Shown here one piece after another: positions 1 to 7,837 of a DNA stretch of 44,903 nt. Source of the stretch: Listeria rocourtiae FSL F6-920 (GTDB lineage: Bacteria > Bacillota > Bacilli > Lactobacillales > Listeriaceae). How positions within the stretch are numbered: position 1 is the first letter of the stretch; every line of letters begins with the position of its first letter. Where the stretch lies: NCBI RefSeq assembly GCF_000525975.1, contig NZ_AODK01000045.1, positions 1-44,903 of the forward strand, read 5' to 3'. The position numbers were made by a program, and so were the translations under genes. The notes beneath the pieces were generated by a model. The model had not been told where the DNA came from. It worked only from the letters and a program-made list of their open reading frames with translations, and did no database searches.

Positions 1-110
1 TCTTTCAATTGTGCTACGATTTGTTCGCTCATCAAAATATCTTTTACTGATGGAAAAGTACTTACCATTTCTCTTTTTTGCAAATCATAAAGTGACCAAT
101 TTAGTTCCAT
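1..110 (-). CDS. Unknown protein, N-terminal part only (cut by window edge)
   Basis: An open frame starts with ATG at 110 and runs off the left edge, giving about 36 residues beginning MELNWSLYDLQKREMVSTFP. The start is supported by a G-rich Shine-Dalgarno run (GGGGGG) about seven bases upstream and by an extended -10 promoter a little further up. The fragment is too short to assign a family; I do not recognise it. Confidence 0.6.
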   Translation of the reverse strand, partial: MELNWSLYDLQKREMVSTFPSVKDILMSEQIVAQLK

Positions 111-144
111 AGTAGTTCCCCCCATAAAAAATACCCTTTTTTCT

Positions 145-153
145 AGTGTACCA
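145..153 (-). promoter_or_regulatory. Possible extended -10 promoter for the left-edge gene
   Basis: On the minus strand this reads TGGTACACT, a TGn-extended -10 box, about 35 bases before the ATG at 110. No good -35 hexamer is visible, which is usual for extended -10 promoters. Confidence 0.35.
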
Positions 154-181
154 GAAAAAACGTTTTGGAACGATTAAAAGC

Positions 182-577
182 TTAGGAAAGTGGTGAAAAT
201 ATCTTTTTATCGAAAAGTTTCTGCAATGTTTCAGTATGCCAAGGTCTACCGAAAACACGTTTACTGACAAAATATTGCGCACGCTCGACTTGACCTTCCT
301 CATTCTCAGCTTCCATCGATAATTTATGTACAAAGCGTTTTTTATCAAGTCTGATAGCTCGGATTTTGTCTTTCGGTAGGAAGAACATTTGTGTTTCGGA
401 TTTGCTGACGATGGAGAAGGAGAAAGTGATTAGGCCAACTTCCGTAAACACGAGTACGAGACTGTGCCTTGTTCGCATTGATGGTCCAGCATACATGAGC
501 CTTTGATAGCTTGTCACCATGCCATTATCGGCTAAATATTGATTTACTTCTGTCTCAATTTGGTCTTTCATTGTCAT
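182..577 (-). CDS. Conserved-looking hypothetical protein, 131 aa
   Basis: A 131-residue protein with a short helical start, then alternating hydrophobic and charged strands (around 35-100), for example LVLVFTEVGLITFSFSIV and MFFLPKDKIRAIRLDKKRF. That pattern resembles small bacterial PH-like (YdbT/YokE-type) beta domains, but this is a guess from texture, not a motif match. No signal peptide or membrane segment is seen, so it is probably cytoplasmic. The start at 577 is preceded by GAGGTG eight bases upstream; a second ATG lies two codons in. It stands alone, with a terminator of the next operon just upstream and its own extended -10. Confidence 0.65.
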   Translation of the reverse strand: MTMKDQIETEVNQYLADNGMVTSYQRLMYAGPSMRTRHSLVLVFTEVGLITFSFSIVSKSETQMFFLPKDKIRAIRLDKKRFVHKLSMEAENEEGQVERAQYFVSKRVFGRPWHTETLQKLFDKKIFSPLS

Positions 578-597
578 TTGTGACTCACCTCGTTTTT

Positions 598-606
598 ATT
601 TTACCA
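598..606 (-). promoter_or_regulatory. Possible extended -10 promoter for the 182-577 gene
   Basis: The minus strand reads TGGTAAAAT about 20 bases before the start codon, a TGn-extended -10 box. It lies immediately after the terminator at 617-645, which fits an independent transcript. Confidence 0.35.
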
Positions 607-616
607 TATAATTAAA

Positions 617-645
617 AAGCTGGGCGCGATGAAATTGCCCAGCTT
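617..645 (-). terminator. Rho-independent terminator of the PTS/transketolase operon
   Basis: Perfect nine-base arms (AAGCTGGGC / GCCCAGCTT) enclose an 11-base loop, followed on the minus strand by TTTTTAATTAT. It sits just after the stop of the transketolase C-terminal subunit. Confidence 0.85.
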
Positions 646-650
646 GGTTG

Positions 651-1589
651 TTATATTAATTTTTCTGCTTGCAAAGCTATATTTTCTGCGGTTAGTCCAT
701 AAAATTCTTGGAGATATGGCATCAAACCAACCTGCCCAAATTGCTCACGTACACCGACACGATACATTGGAACTGGACAGTTTTCGCCGAGAAATTCTGC
801 TACAGCGCTACCAAGTCCACCATTGACATTGTGATTTTCTGCGGTAATGACACGACCTGTTTTTTGAACAGATTGAAAAAGCGTCGCGCCATCCAGTGGT
901 TTGATAGAGAACATATCAATGACTTCTGCAGAAATTCCCGCTGTTTTTAGAATTTCTGCTGCTTTCAAGCTTTCTGCAACCATAATTCCTATAGCGCAAA
1001 TCGTGATATCTGTACCTTCTTGCAAAATTTTAGCCTTTTCAAAAGTCGTATTTTCATCGTAGAGCTGTGTTGCATTTTTGCGGATAGTCCTTATATAATG
1101 CAAACCACCCTTTTTGTAAGCATTCTCGAGAAGCCAACTGAATTGAATCGCATCGCTTGCTTCGTAAACATTGGCGTTCGGTACTTCACGCATTAACCCA
1201 ATATCTTCAAAAGTCATGTGCGTGCCGCCATTATGTTCCGCAGAAACCCCCGCATCCGAGCCCACAATCACCGCGGATAGTTGTGCGTAGCCTAAAGATA
1301 CAAATACTTGATCAAAAGCACGGCGGGTCACGAACTGGCCAAACGAATGAACAAATGGTTTGCGACCAATCACGCTAAGCCCCGCTGCGATGCCCATCAT
1401 GTTCGCTTCCATAATTCCAACGTTGACATATTGTCCTGGTAATTCCACTTTAAGCTTCTCAGTCGACATTGCGCTACTCAAATCAGCTTCCAGTGCAATC
1501 ACATTCGGATCTTCCGCTGCCAATTTTCGAACCGTATTCGCGTAAACTTGGCGCATCTCAATTTGGTCTTTTTCAAGTATGAGCGTCAT
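651..1589 (-). CDS. Transketolase, C-terminal subunit (pyrimidine-binding and C-terminal domains)
   Basis: This 312-residue protein is the second half of a split transketolase. The pyrimidine-binding domain occupies about residues 10-175 and contains the conserved VGIMEANMMGIAAGLS stretch with the catalytic Glu that activates thiamine diphosphate. The transketolase C-terminal domain follows (about 185-305, with VIDMFSIKPLDG and TAENHNVNGGLGSAVAE). Paired with the N-terminal subunit, it should transfer two-carbon units between ketose and aldose phosphates in the cytoplasm. Its start overlaps the stop of the N-terminal subunit by four bases (ATGA), so the two are translationally coupled. It is the last gene of the PTS operon. 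Split transketolases are common in Firmicutes sugar operons; the acceptor sugar here is unknown. Confidence 0.93.
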   Translation of the reverse strand: MTLILEKDQIEMRQVYANTVRKLAAEDPNVIALEADLSSAMSTEKLKVELPGQYVNVGIMEANMMGIAAGLSVIGRKPFVHSFGQFVTRRAFDQVFVSLGYAQLSAVIVGSDAGVSAEHNGGTHMTFEDIGLMREVPNANVYEASDAIQFSWLLENAYKKGGLHYIRTIRKNATQLYDENTTFEKAKILQEGTDITICAIGIMVAESLKAAEILKTAGISAEVIDMFSIKPLDGATLFQSVQKTGRVITAENHNVNGGLGSAVAEFLGENCPVPMYRVGVREQFGQVGLMPYLQEFYGLTAENIALQAEKLI

Positions 1590-2431
1590 TGTGCCACCCC
1601 TTCCAAATCATTTTCTAACATTAAAATAGCATCCTCAATTGCTTGCTTATCCGCATCATTAGGACGCAAATGATGATTGTCTGCCTTCTCCTCAATATGC
1701 GTCACGCCCTGACCTTTCACCGTATCTAACACAATCGCATACGGTTTTCCAGAACTCCTTTTTGCCATCTGAATTGCCTCATCAATCGCCTGAGTCGAAC
1801 CACCATCAACCTTCAACGCTTCGAATCCAAACGCAGTCATCTTCGCCTCCAAATCAAGCGGGTCAATAATATCCGCCGTCAAACCATCCAATTGCTTCTT
1901 GTTATCGTCAATGAACACAATCATCCGGTCTAAGCGATGATGCCCAATAAACTGAAATGCCTCCCAACACTGCCCCTCATTCAGCTCGCCGTCCCCGACA
2001 ATCGCATACGTATAATTCTTGCGTCCAGCCAACACATTGCCAAATGCAATACCAGCAGCCACCGAAATTCCCTGACCAAGAGATCCCGTCGTCATCTCCA
2101 CGCCCGGCGTTAAGTTTCGATCAGGATGTGACGGCAAACGCGTGCCATTTTGATTCAGCGTATACAATTCCTGTTCCGCAAAAAAGCCCTTCAAAAACAG
2201 CGTTGCGTAAAGCGCTGGTCCACCGTGCCCCTTCGACAAAACAAAATAATCCCGATTCAAATCACCCGTTTTATCCAAGTCAACCGTTAAATGTTTTCCA
2301 TAAATCACCGCCAGCGCCTCTACAATCGATAAACTTCCGCCAAAATGTCCAAATCCGAGTGCCTGCAATTCCTTCAACGTATAAAGTCGTATTTGTTTCG
2401 CCGCCACATTCAAATTTTCAGACAACATCAA
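1586..2431 (-). CDS. Transketolase, N-terminal (thiamine-diphosphate-binding) subunit
   Basis: This 281-residue protein matches the N-terminal half of transketolase. It has the SKGHGGPALYA substrate-site segment near residue 67, TGSLGQGISVAAGIA near 117, and the thiamine diphosphate/Mg motif GDGELNEGQCWEAFQF at about 147-162, followed by the expected DDN. It needs the C-terminal subunit encoded next to form an active site. Its ATG overlaps the end of the EIIC gene by four bases. The company of an ascorbate-type PTS suggests that the imported sugar is turned into a ketose phosphate that feeds the pentose phosphate pathway; that link is inferred from neighbourhood. Confidence 0.93.
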   Translation of the reverse strand: MMLSENLNVAAKQIRLYTLKELQALGFGHFGGSLSIVEALAVIYGKHLTVDLDKTGDLNRDYFVLSKGHGGPALYATLFLKGFFAEQELYTLNQNGTRLPSHPDRNLTPGVEMTTGSLGQGISVAAGIAFGNVLAGRKNYTYAIVGDGELNEGQCWEAFQFIGHHRLDRMIVFIDDNKKQLDGLTADIIDPLDLEAKMTAFGFEALKVDGGSTQAIDEAIQMAKRSSGKPYAIVLDTVKGQGVTHIEEKADNHHLRPNDADKQAIEDAILMLENDLEGVAQ

Positions 2432-3795
2432 GCTTCCTCCTCTATCGCTTTACTTTTTTTCCGCTTCATACTAAGACCAAACATCACAGCTAAAATTACA
2501 ATCAGACTCACAACAATTGCAATCGTTCCACCGTGATTCGCGAGCACGCCGAAGAAAATCCCACTTACGCCAAAATCAGTATCCGAGAAAGTCGAGTTCG
2601 CAAAACCAAGATTTCCAAGCACTGGCATCAAGAAAACAGGTAAGAAACTAATCAAAATTCCATTCACAAATGCTCCGATAATCGCGCCACGAACGCCTCC
2701 TGTTGCATTTCCAAATACACCAGCCGCTGCTCCTGTAAAGAAATGTGGCACAACACCTGGCAAAATAATCACGCCTCCGGTGAACGTCATAATCACCATA
2801 CTCACAATCCCACCGATAAAACTCGAGAAGAACCCAATCAATACAGCATTAGGTGCATATGGATAAATAATTGGCACATCAAGCGCAGGTTTTGCATTCG
2901 GCACTAAACGCTCCGAAATCCCTTTAAATGCCGGCACAATCTCCGCCAACACCAACCGTACCCCAGACAAAATAATAAACACACCAGCCGCAAAAGTCCC
3001 AGCTTGAATCATCGCAAACACAAGATAATTTGTGCCATCGCTCAAGTTAGACTCCACATAACTAGGCCCAGCAAACAACGCCACGACTACATAAATCACC
3101 ATCATCGTCAGCGCAATACTCACCGTGCTGTCTCTCAAAAATCCTAACCCCTTCGGAAAATTAATTTTCTCCGTTGATTTCGGATTTTTACCAGCAACAG
3201 CCTTACCAACGAGTCCACTCACCGCGTAACCGACTGCACTAAAATGCCCTAGCGCTACGTTATCATTCCCCGTCAGAATACGCATAAATGGCTGCACAAT
3301 CGCCGGAGATAGCGACATGATAATCCCCAGCGCCACAGCTCCCGCAATAATCAATGGCACAGACGTAAAGCCTGCCACCGTCATAATAACCGCCAACATA
3401 CACGCCATATAAAGCGTGTGATGCCCCGTCAAAAAGATATATTTAAACTTCGTAAAACGAGCAATCAAAATGTTAACCATCATCCCGAAAAACATAATCA
3501 GCGCTGTATTTGTACCGTAATCTGTCAAAGCAATTGCCACGATTGCCTCATTATTTGGCACAACCCCTGTCACATGAAAAGCTGCCTTAAACATCTCACC
3601 AAACGGCGCAAGTGCTGCCGATAAAATCCCAGCCCCTGCTGAAATCACGAGGAAACCAACAAACGTTTTCGTAGTCCCTTTTAACGTATCCGATAATTTT
3701 TTTCGTTGCGCAATCAAGCCAATTAATGCAATTAGCGCCACCAAAATCGCCGGCTGACTCAAAATATCCACTAATACTTTTAGAAAGTCATTCAT
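2428..3795 (-). CDS. PTS system ascorbate-type (UlaA/SgaT family) EIIC permease
   Basis: This 455-residue protein with roughly 10-12 hydrophobic segments is the membrane channel of an ascorbate-type phosphotransferase system. The N-terminus and segments such as GTTKTFVGFLVISAGAGIL, NNEAIVAIALTDYGTNTALI and FLTGHHTLYMACMLA are typical of UlaA/SgaT. It ends in a lysine-rich cytoplasmic tail. It should import a sugar acid or related compound and phosphorylate it with EIIB (next upstream) and the EIIA domain carried by the regulator. The family name does not prove ascorbate as substrate: no ulaD, ulaE, ulaF or ulaG homologue is in the window, and the partner enzymes are transketolase halves. Stop and start overlap with the transketolase gene. 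Confidence 0.92.
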   Translation of the reverse strand: MNDFLKVLVDILSQPAILVALIALIGLIAQRKKLSDTLKGTTKTFVGFLVISAGAGILSAALAPFGEMFKAAFHVTGVVPNNEAIVAIALTDYGTNTALIMFFGMMVNILIARFTKFKYIFLTGHHTLYMACMLAVIMTVAGFTSVPLIIAGAVALGIIMSLSPAIVQPFMRILTGNDNVALGHFSAVGYAVSGLVGKAVAGKNPKSTEKINFPKGLGFLRDSTVSIALTMMVIYVVVALFAGPSYVESNLSDGTNYLVFAMIQAGTFAAGVFIILSGVRLVLAEIVPAFKGISERLVPNAKPALDVPIIYPYAPNAVLIGFFSSFIGGIVSMVIMTFTGGVIILPGVVPHFFTGAAAGVFGNATGGVRGAIIGAFVNGILISFLPVFLMPVLGNLGFANSTFSDTDFGVSGIFFGVLANHGGTIAIVVSLIVILAVMFGLSMKRKKSKAIEEEA

Positions 3796-3816
3796 ATCTC
3801 TTACCCCTCCCAGTTT

Positions 3817-4098
3817 TTAAATCAAGCCTTTGTCCTGAACGACTGCCGTTACCTTCTCACGTAGCTCATCCATGTCAATAATGCTCTCCAATACAATTAC
3901 TTCACCAAGCGATTCGCCGCCTTCTGCAATATCCTTTGCCAAGAAAAACACATCCGCGCTATCCGGAGTTGCCGAACTCAAATCCGAATGTGCGACCTCT
4001 ATGCCCGTCACACCTAACTCCGTCAACACCTGATTAATATTCATCTCCACCATAAAACTTGTACCAAGACCTGATCCACAAACCGCTAAAATTCTCAT
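3817..4098 (-). CDS. PTS system ascorbate-type EIIB component
   Basis: This 93-residue EIIB of the UlaB/lactose-type fold has the phosphorylated cysteine in the loop VCGSGLGTSFM at about residues 6-16. It passes phosphate from EIIA to the sugar during transport through EIIC, at the inner face of the membrane. Length and start are standard for the family. Its ATG overlaps the restored stop of the upstream regulator (ATGA at 4095-4098), which supports reading that regulator as frameshifted. EIIC follows after about 20 bases. Confidence 0.92.
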   Translation of the reverse strand: MRILAVCGSGLGTSFMVEMNINQVLTELGVTGIEVAHSDLSSATPDSADVFFLAKDIAEGGESLGEVIVLESIIDMDELREKVTAVVQDKGLI

Positions 4099-6126
4099 GC
4101 TTGTTCCTCCCCTTCTACTAATAACCTTGTAATTTCATCTACTGATTCCGCCTGTTTCAACTTCTCCAAAGCTGCATCATTCGTCAAAAAATTTCATCAG
4201 TTGCGACAAAGCCTTCAAATGCGCCTCATTATCCACAGCTGCGAGACAAATAAAAATATCAATCGCAGGCCCTGATGCATCCATTAAATGCACTGGTTTG
4301 CGCGCCCGCAAGAAAGACATACCAATCTGATTCACACCTTTTTCAGGTCGCGCATGCGGAATTGCAATCCCTTTTCCGATATGAATGTATGTCCCCAGCT
4401 CCTCAACTGTTTCAATCATTGCATCTACATAACTCGTTTTTACACGATTCGCCGTCACAAGTGGTGTTGCCGCAAGTCGAATCGCTTCTTTCCAATCCAG
4501 TTCCTCATCCGTAAACTGAATCATATCCTTCGTTAATAATTCAGATAGCATTGGCGCGTATCCCCTCTCTCTTGACACTTTTCCATAAATTTTATTAAAA
4601 ATGGCATCATATAATTTCTGTTCATCCTCAATCACCGCGTGCCGTTCGATGATTTCCAGTAACGCATCTACAGAAATATGGCGGTGGTCAATCGTTGGGA
4701 AATCTGCTGCAACCGCTTGAATTAAGTAGTTCTTTTCCAGTGATGTAAGCAGCGGTTGCACTAAGTACACCGGTTTGCGCGTTGGTACATATACCGTTGA
4801 AAAAATCATATCGTATCCCGACTCCGGAATATTCCCCACGTCCGCCATCGCAAAGCGCAATTCCGGAAACAGCTGGCGCAACTGCGATTTAAGCATCAGC
4901 GACGTACTAATCCCATTCGGACAAACCAATAACGCCTCGAACTCCCGCGGTGCCTCCACTTTCCTTTCAAAATACCCACCAAAATGAATCGTAAAATAAC
5001 CAATCTCCGCCTCATTCACCGTTTTTCCAGTCATTTTTGCGAGCGGTGACAACGCCTGCTTCACAAACGCGAACAATTCCGAATGTGCTGATTTAATTTG
5101 TTCCGTCATCGGTGCAACTAGTGGCAATGAAAACACAATTCGAAAATAAGCCGGAACAAGATGATTATAAAGACTCTGCCGTAACTCGCGCTTATTATCA
5201 AGCGTCAGCAATGTCAGCTTCTCAAAAGTTGCAATAATCCGATCTGCTAAATCAAGCAGTATCGCATGCTCACCAATTTCCACCGTATGTTGCGCCCCAA
5301 TCAATTGTACCGTCACATAAAGTTTCTCCATCAGATATGCCTTCCCAAATAACTGCACCACAAGCGATTCCGTCATCTGATAGACTATCTGTTGTTCAAT
5401 CAACTCCCGCTCCACCTCTTGAAAAGCGAGCCCTTCATGTTTCCCACGACACCTCAGAAATGTCGCCAAGTAAATCCATTCCCGTTGCCGATCCTGCACC
5501 AACTCCACTTGATTTACCTTTTGCCAATCAAGCAAAATCCGTTCTGTGTCATCCAGTCGCGCCCGCAATCCCCAACTCTCCAGCACGAATTTCAGCGCCA
5601 CCTCACCAAGTGGCAAAACGAGTAGCGCATTCACACAACGTCCAGCAAGTACCCGCTTGCCCCGCTCTGTCCCCACTAAATGGTAGCCAGAAATCCGCGA
5701 ATAAACGAGCCGAACATCAGCCTCTGCACAGAACCCACGCACCTTTTTAACATCACTCAGCGCCGTATTCCGACTCACATGCAACACCCGCTGATAATGA
5801 AAATTCGAAATTTCCTCCTGACGAATAAACGTATACAAATAAAGCAAATACACCCGATCCTGCTCTCCGAGAAAAAGCTCCTCCTGGCGTATAAATAACT
5901 CCGATCCCTCTAAATAACTCTTTTTCAGCTTAGGATCAATAATAAAGACTTGATTTCGCACCTCAATTTCCGATTTTCCAACATGCTGCAAAGCCTGATT
6001 CATCTTTTCAAAATCATATTGAAACTGCCGCTCCGACAGCCCCATTTTCCGAACAAGCGCCCCGCTCGTCATTTTCTCATACCGAATAATCTGCTCAAAA
6101 AGCCGAAATGCACGTTGATCAAACAT
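4095..6126 (-). CDS. PRD-domain transcriptional antiterminator/activator with EIIB-like and EIIA domains (frameshift near its end)
   Basis: This BglG/MtlR-type regulator has two N-terminal helix-turn-helix segments (about 10-40 and 100-125), two PTS regulation domains (about 160-390), an EIIB-like domain (around ALLVCPNGISTSLML, about 405) and a C-terminal EIIA domain with the phosphorylated His in GIAIPHARPE (about 605). It probably senses PTS flux and activates this operon, while its EIIA domain serves the EIIB/EIIC pair. As given, the frame ends at 4177 (649 residues). Removing one A from the six-A run at 4186-4191 extends it to a stop at 4095, giving about 676 residues, a finished EIIA helix and an ATGA overlap with EIIB. 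The extra base is therefore probably a sequencing error. A strong GGAGGAGG precedes the start. Confidence 0.88.
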
Positions 6127-6150
6127 GGTTGCCTCCTCCTTACTTTTATT

Positions 6151-6164
6151 TTAAAGCGGTTACA
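6151..6164 (-). promoter_or_regulatory. Putative catabolite-responsive element (cre) for the PTS operon
   Basis: The minus strand reads TGTAACCGCTTTAA, matching the CcpA cre consensus TGWAANCGNTNWCA at 13 of 14 positions, about 30 bases before the regulator start codon. This suggests glucose repression of the operon. Confidence 0.55.
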
Positions 6165-6275
6165 TGAAGATAGCTAGGTGATTTGAGTACAAAGTATGTG
6201 TGGCGTTTGGTGATTGGATTGGGTTTTTGGTGGGGTATTGTGATTATAGCAGAGGTTCTGGGGGAATGGGGAAAA

Positions 6276-6310
6276 GCCGAGTTCACGGATTGGTTGTCCG
6301 GGAACTCGGC
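6276..6310 (-). terminator. Rho-independent terminator after the ADP-ribosylglycohydrolase gene (works both ways)
   Basis: Perfect nine-base arms (GCCGAGTTC / GAACTCGGC) with a 17-base loop. The minus strand continues with TTTTCCCC and the plus strand with TTTTATT. It lies about 40 bases past the stop at 6350. Confidence 0.8.
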
Positions 6311-6349
6311 TTTTATTAATAATCTATCCAATTTTGTAGAGAACCATCA

Positions 6350-7355
6350 TCAGGCATTTTTTACAGCAATATCTGAACAACATTGATCAAACGCATTAAT
6401 AATTATGTCCACTTCTTCTTTTACAGCAATTTGATTTAGCCAGCCTTCCGGTATTTCGTCCATTTTAAAATACATCCCAGCCAAAGAACCCGTTATGGAT
6501 GCTACTGTATCCGTGTCAGCACCCAAATTCACCGATTTGATAATTGCATCTCTAAATGTACTGGAATTACCAAAACTCCATATGGCTGCTTCTAGTGTAT
6601 GCACCACATATCCGCCAGATAGAATTTCCGAACGCTCAATATTGAAGAAATCATCACTAAATATCCTTTCAAAATGTACTATTTCTCGAATGTATGGATG
6701 ATTTTCACGATAATTTTCTTGAAATGCTTGATAAATATCTTGTAACGACTTTTGTAAAGAATGATCATGATAAAGCCCTAGTAGTAGTTCTATACAAATA
6801 ATCGACCCTACAATGGCACGAGGATGGGCGTGTGTAATTTCTGTATATGCTTTAATAACTCCTACTCTCTTTATGAAGTCAGGTTCAGTGTATAGCAAAA
6901 AAAACGAGCGGAGATATTCTCATAATAGCCCCATTACCATTATCCATTTCAGAAGTACCACCACACTCATGTGGCGAAACCCCTCTCCGATACTTCATAA
7001 TCGACTCCACCGTTGTATTCCCAATATCAAACATTTTACCATAAGGCGTACAATAGCCAGACTCACCATATGCTACAAATTTATCCATCAATTCTTTTGT
7101 TGTACCATTTTCTAAAATATTTTTTATTAAACAGAGTGTCAGCGAGGTATCATCTGACCAAGTGCCCGGAGGTTGGTTATATGTCCCATATCCTGTCATA
7201 TCATTCACAAAGAAAGTATCTCGTCTCATAAATTCCACCGGTACACCAATCGCATCTCCAATAATTCCTCCATACAGAGTTGGCCGCAAGCGCTTACTTA
7301 TGTTCAATCTTAAAAACATCTCGTCCCATCTATTTTTCGGCTCGTTACTTTGCAT
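6350..7355 (-). CDS. ADP-ribosylglycohydrolase (DraG family), frameshifted
   Basis: This protein belongs to the family that removes ADP-ribose from modified protein, nucleic acid or small molecules in the cytoplasm. The first part (start 7355) contains GGIIGDAIGVPVEF and the metal-binding GTWSDDTSLTLCL (around residue 65). The second part contains the matching metal motif NLGADTDTVASITGSLAG near the end. They lie in two frames that meet at an eight-A run (6897-6904). With seven A the protein reads through as PLVFLLYTEPD, giving about 334 residues, the usual family length. AGGAG precedes the start. It is likely an intact gene with a homopolymer error, less likely a real pseudogene. It lies at the variable end of the T7SS region; a link to the toxins is not shown. 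Confidence 0.87.
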
Positions 7356-7422
7356 TTTATACTCCTACCTTTCTTTAGAAAGTTTAATTTATCCAACTTA
7401 ATTACCTACCTTCAAAATACCA

Positions 7423-7545
7423 TCAATATAAAATTTTTGTCGCCATACTAAACGCGCGTATTCCCTTCACTACTGGAATAATATCCAACAACGCAAACTC
7501 TCCTCGTGTCGCGCGCTCTGTTCCGTCCATTTCGCGTCCAGTCAT
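7423..7545 (-). pseudogene. Orphan fragment of a pre-toxin (PT-TG) domain
   Basis: About 115 bases here are close to identical to the pre-toxin segment of the large toxin gene (about 11345-11460). The frame encodes 40 residues starting MTGREMDGTERATRGEFALL, followed by DIIPVVKGIRAF, against DIIPGVKGIRAF in the intact toxin. Similarity stops abruptly at both ends, and no N- or C-terminal toxin domain surrounds it. It looks like the remains of a second toxin gene, or of a recombination between toxin cassettes, as is common in polymorphic toxin loci. The rest of 7356-7837 holds only a terminator hairpin. Confidence 0.8.
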
Positions 7546-7574
7546 CTTTTTTATTATTTTACTAAAAAGAAAAA

Positions 7575-7613
7575 CTGTGTAAACAATGAGGCTAGAATTC
7601 ATTATTTACACAG
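7575..7613 (-). terminator. Hairpin with T-run, probable terminator downstream of the AIPR gene
   Basis: Long arms, CTGTGTAAATAATGA and TCATTGTTTACACAG on the minus strand, pair over 15 bases with one G-U, then TTTTTCTTTTTAG follows. It is 225 bases past the AIPR stop, with nothing else recognisable between. Confidence 0.7.
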
Positions 7614-7837
7614 CTCATTTTATACTCCCGTCATCAAATTAAGCTTCCGACTGCTAACTTGTTGTACCTGATCCATTAGAAAGTAATTTTTCCTTACTTT
7701 TATGTGTCCTCCATATCCGCATATCTTACAGGCTGCTCAACTAATCTCATGTCCATAAAAATACTTCGATTCCATTTTCCAATTATTCTTGGAAAGTTCA
7801 TTCACATAGCTAGTGACAGAATTCAAACTATCTTGAT

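Noticed and set aside
85-348. Minus-strand frame of 87 codons overlapping the 182-577 gene and the left-edge gene
   Set aside because: It lies in another frame across a gene end and the next promoter; start and composition do not look like a protein.
1957-2493. Plus-strand frame of 178 codons opposite the transketolase N-terminal gene
   Set aside because: Antisense to a clearly real gene, rich in Pro/Ser/His from reversed codons, no ribosome site.
4177-4191. Programmed ribosomal frameshift at the end of the PRD regulator
   Set aside because: The run resembles a slippery site, but the same one-base excess recurs in six unrelated genes here, so a sequence error is simpler.
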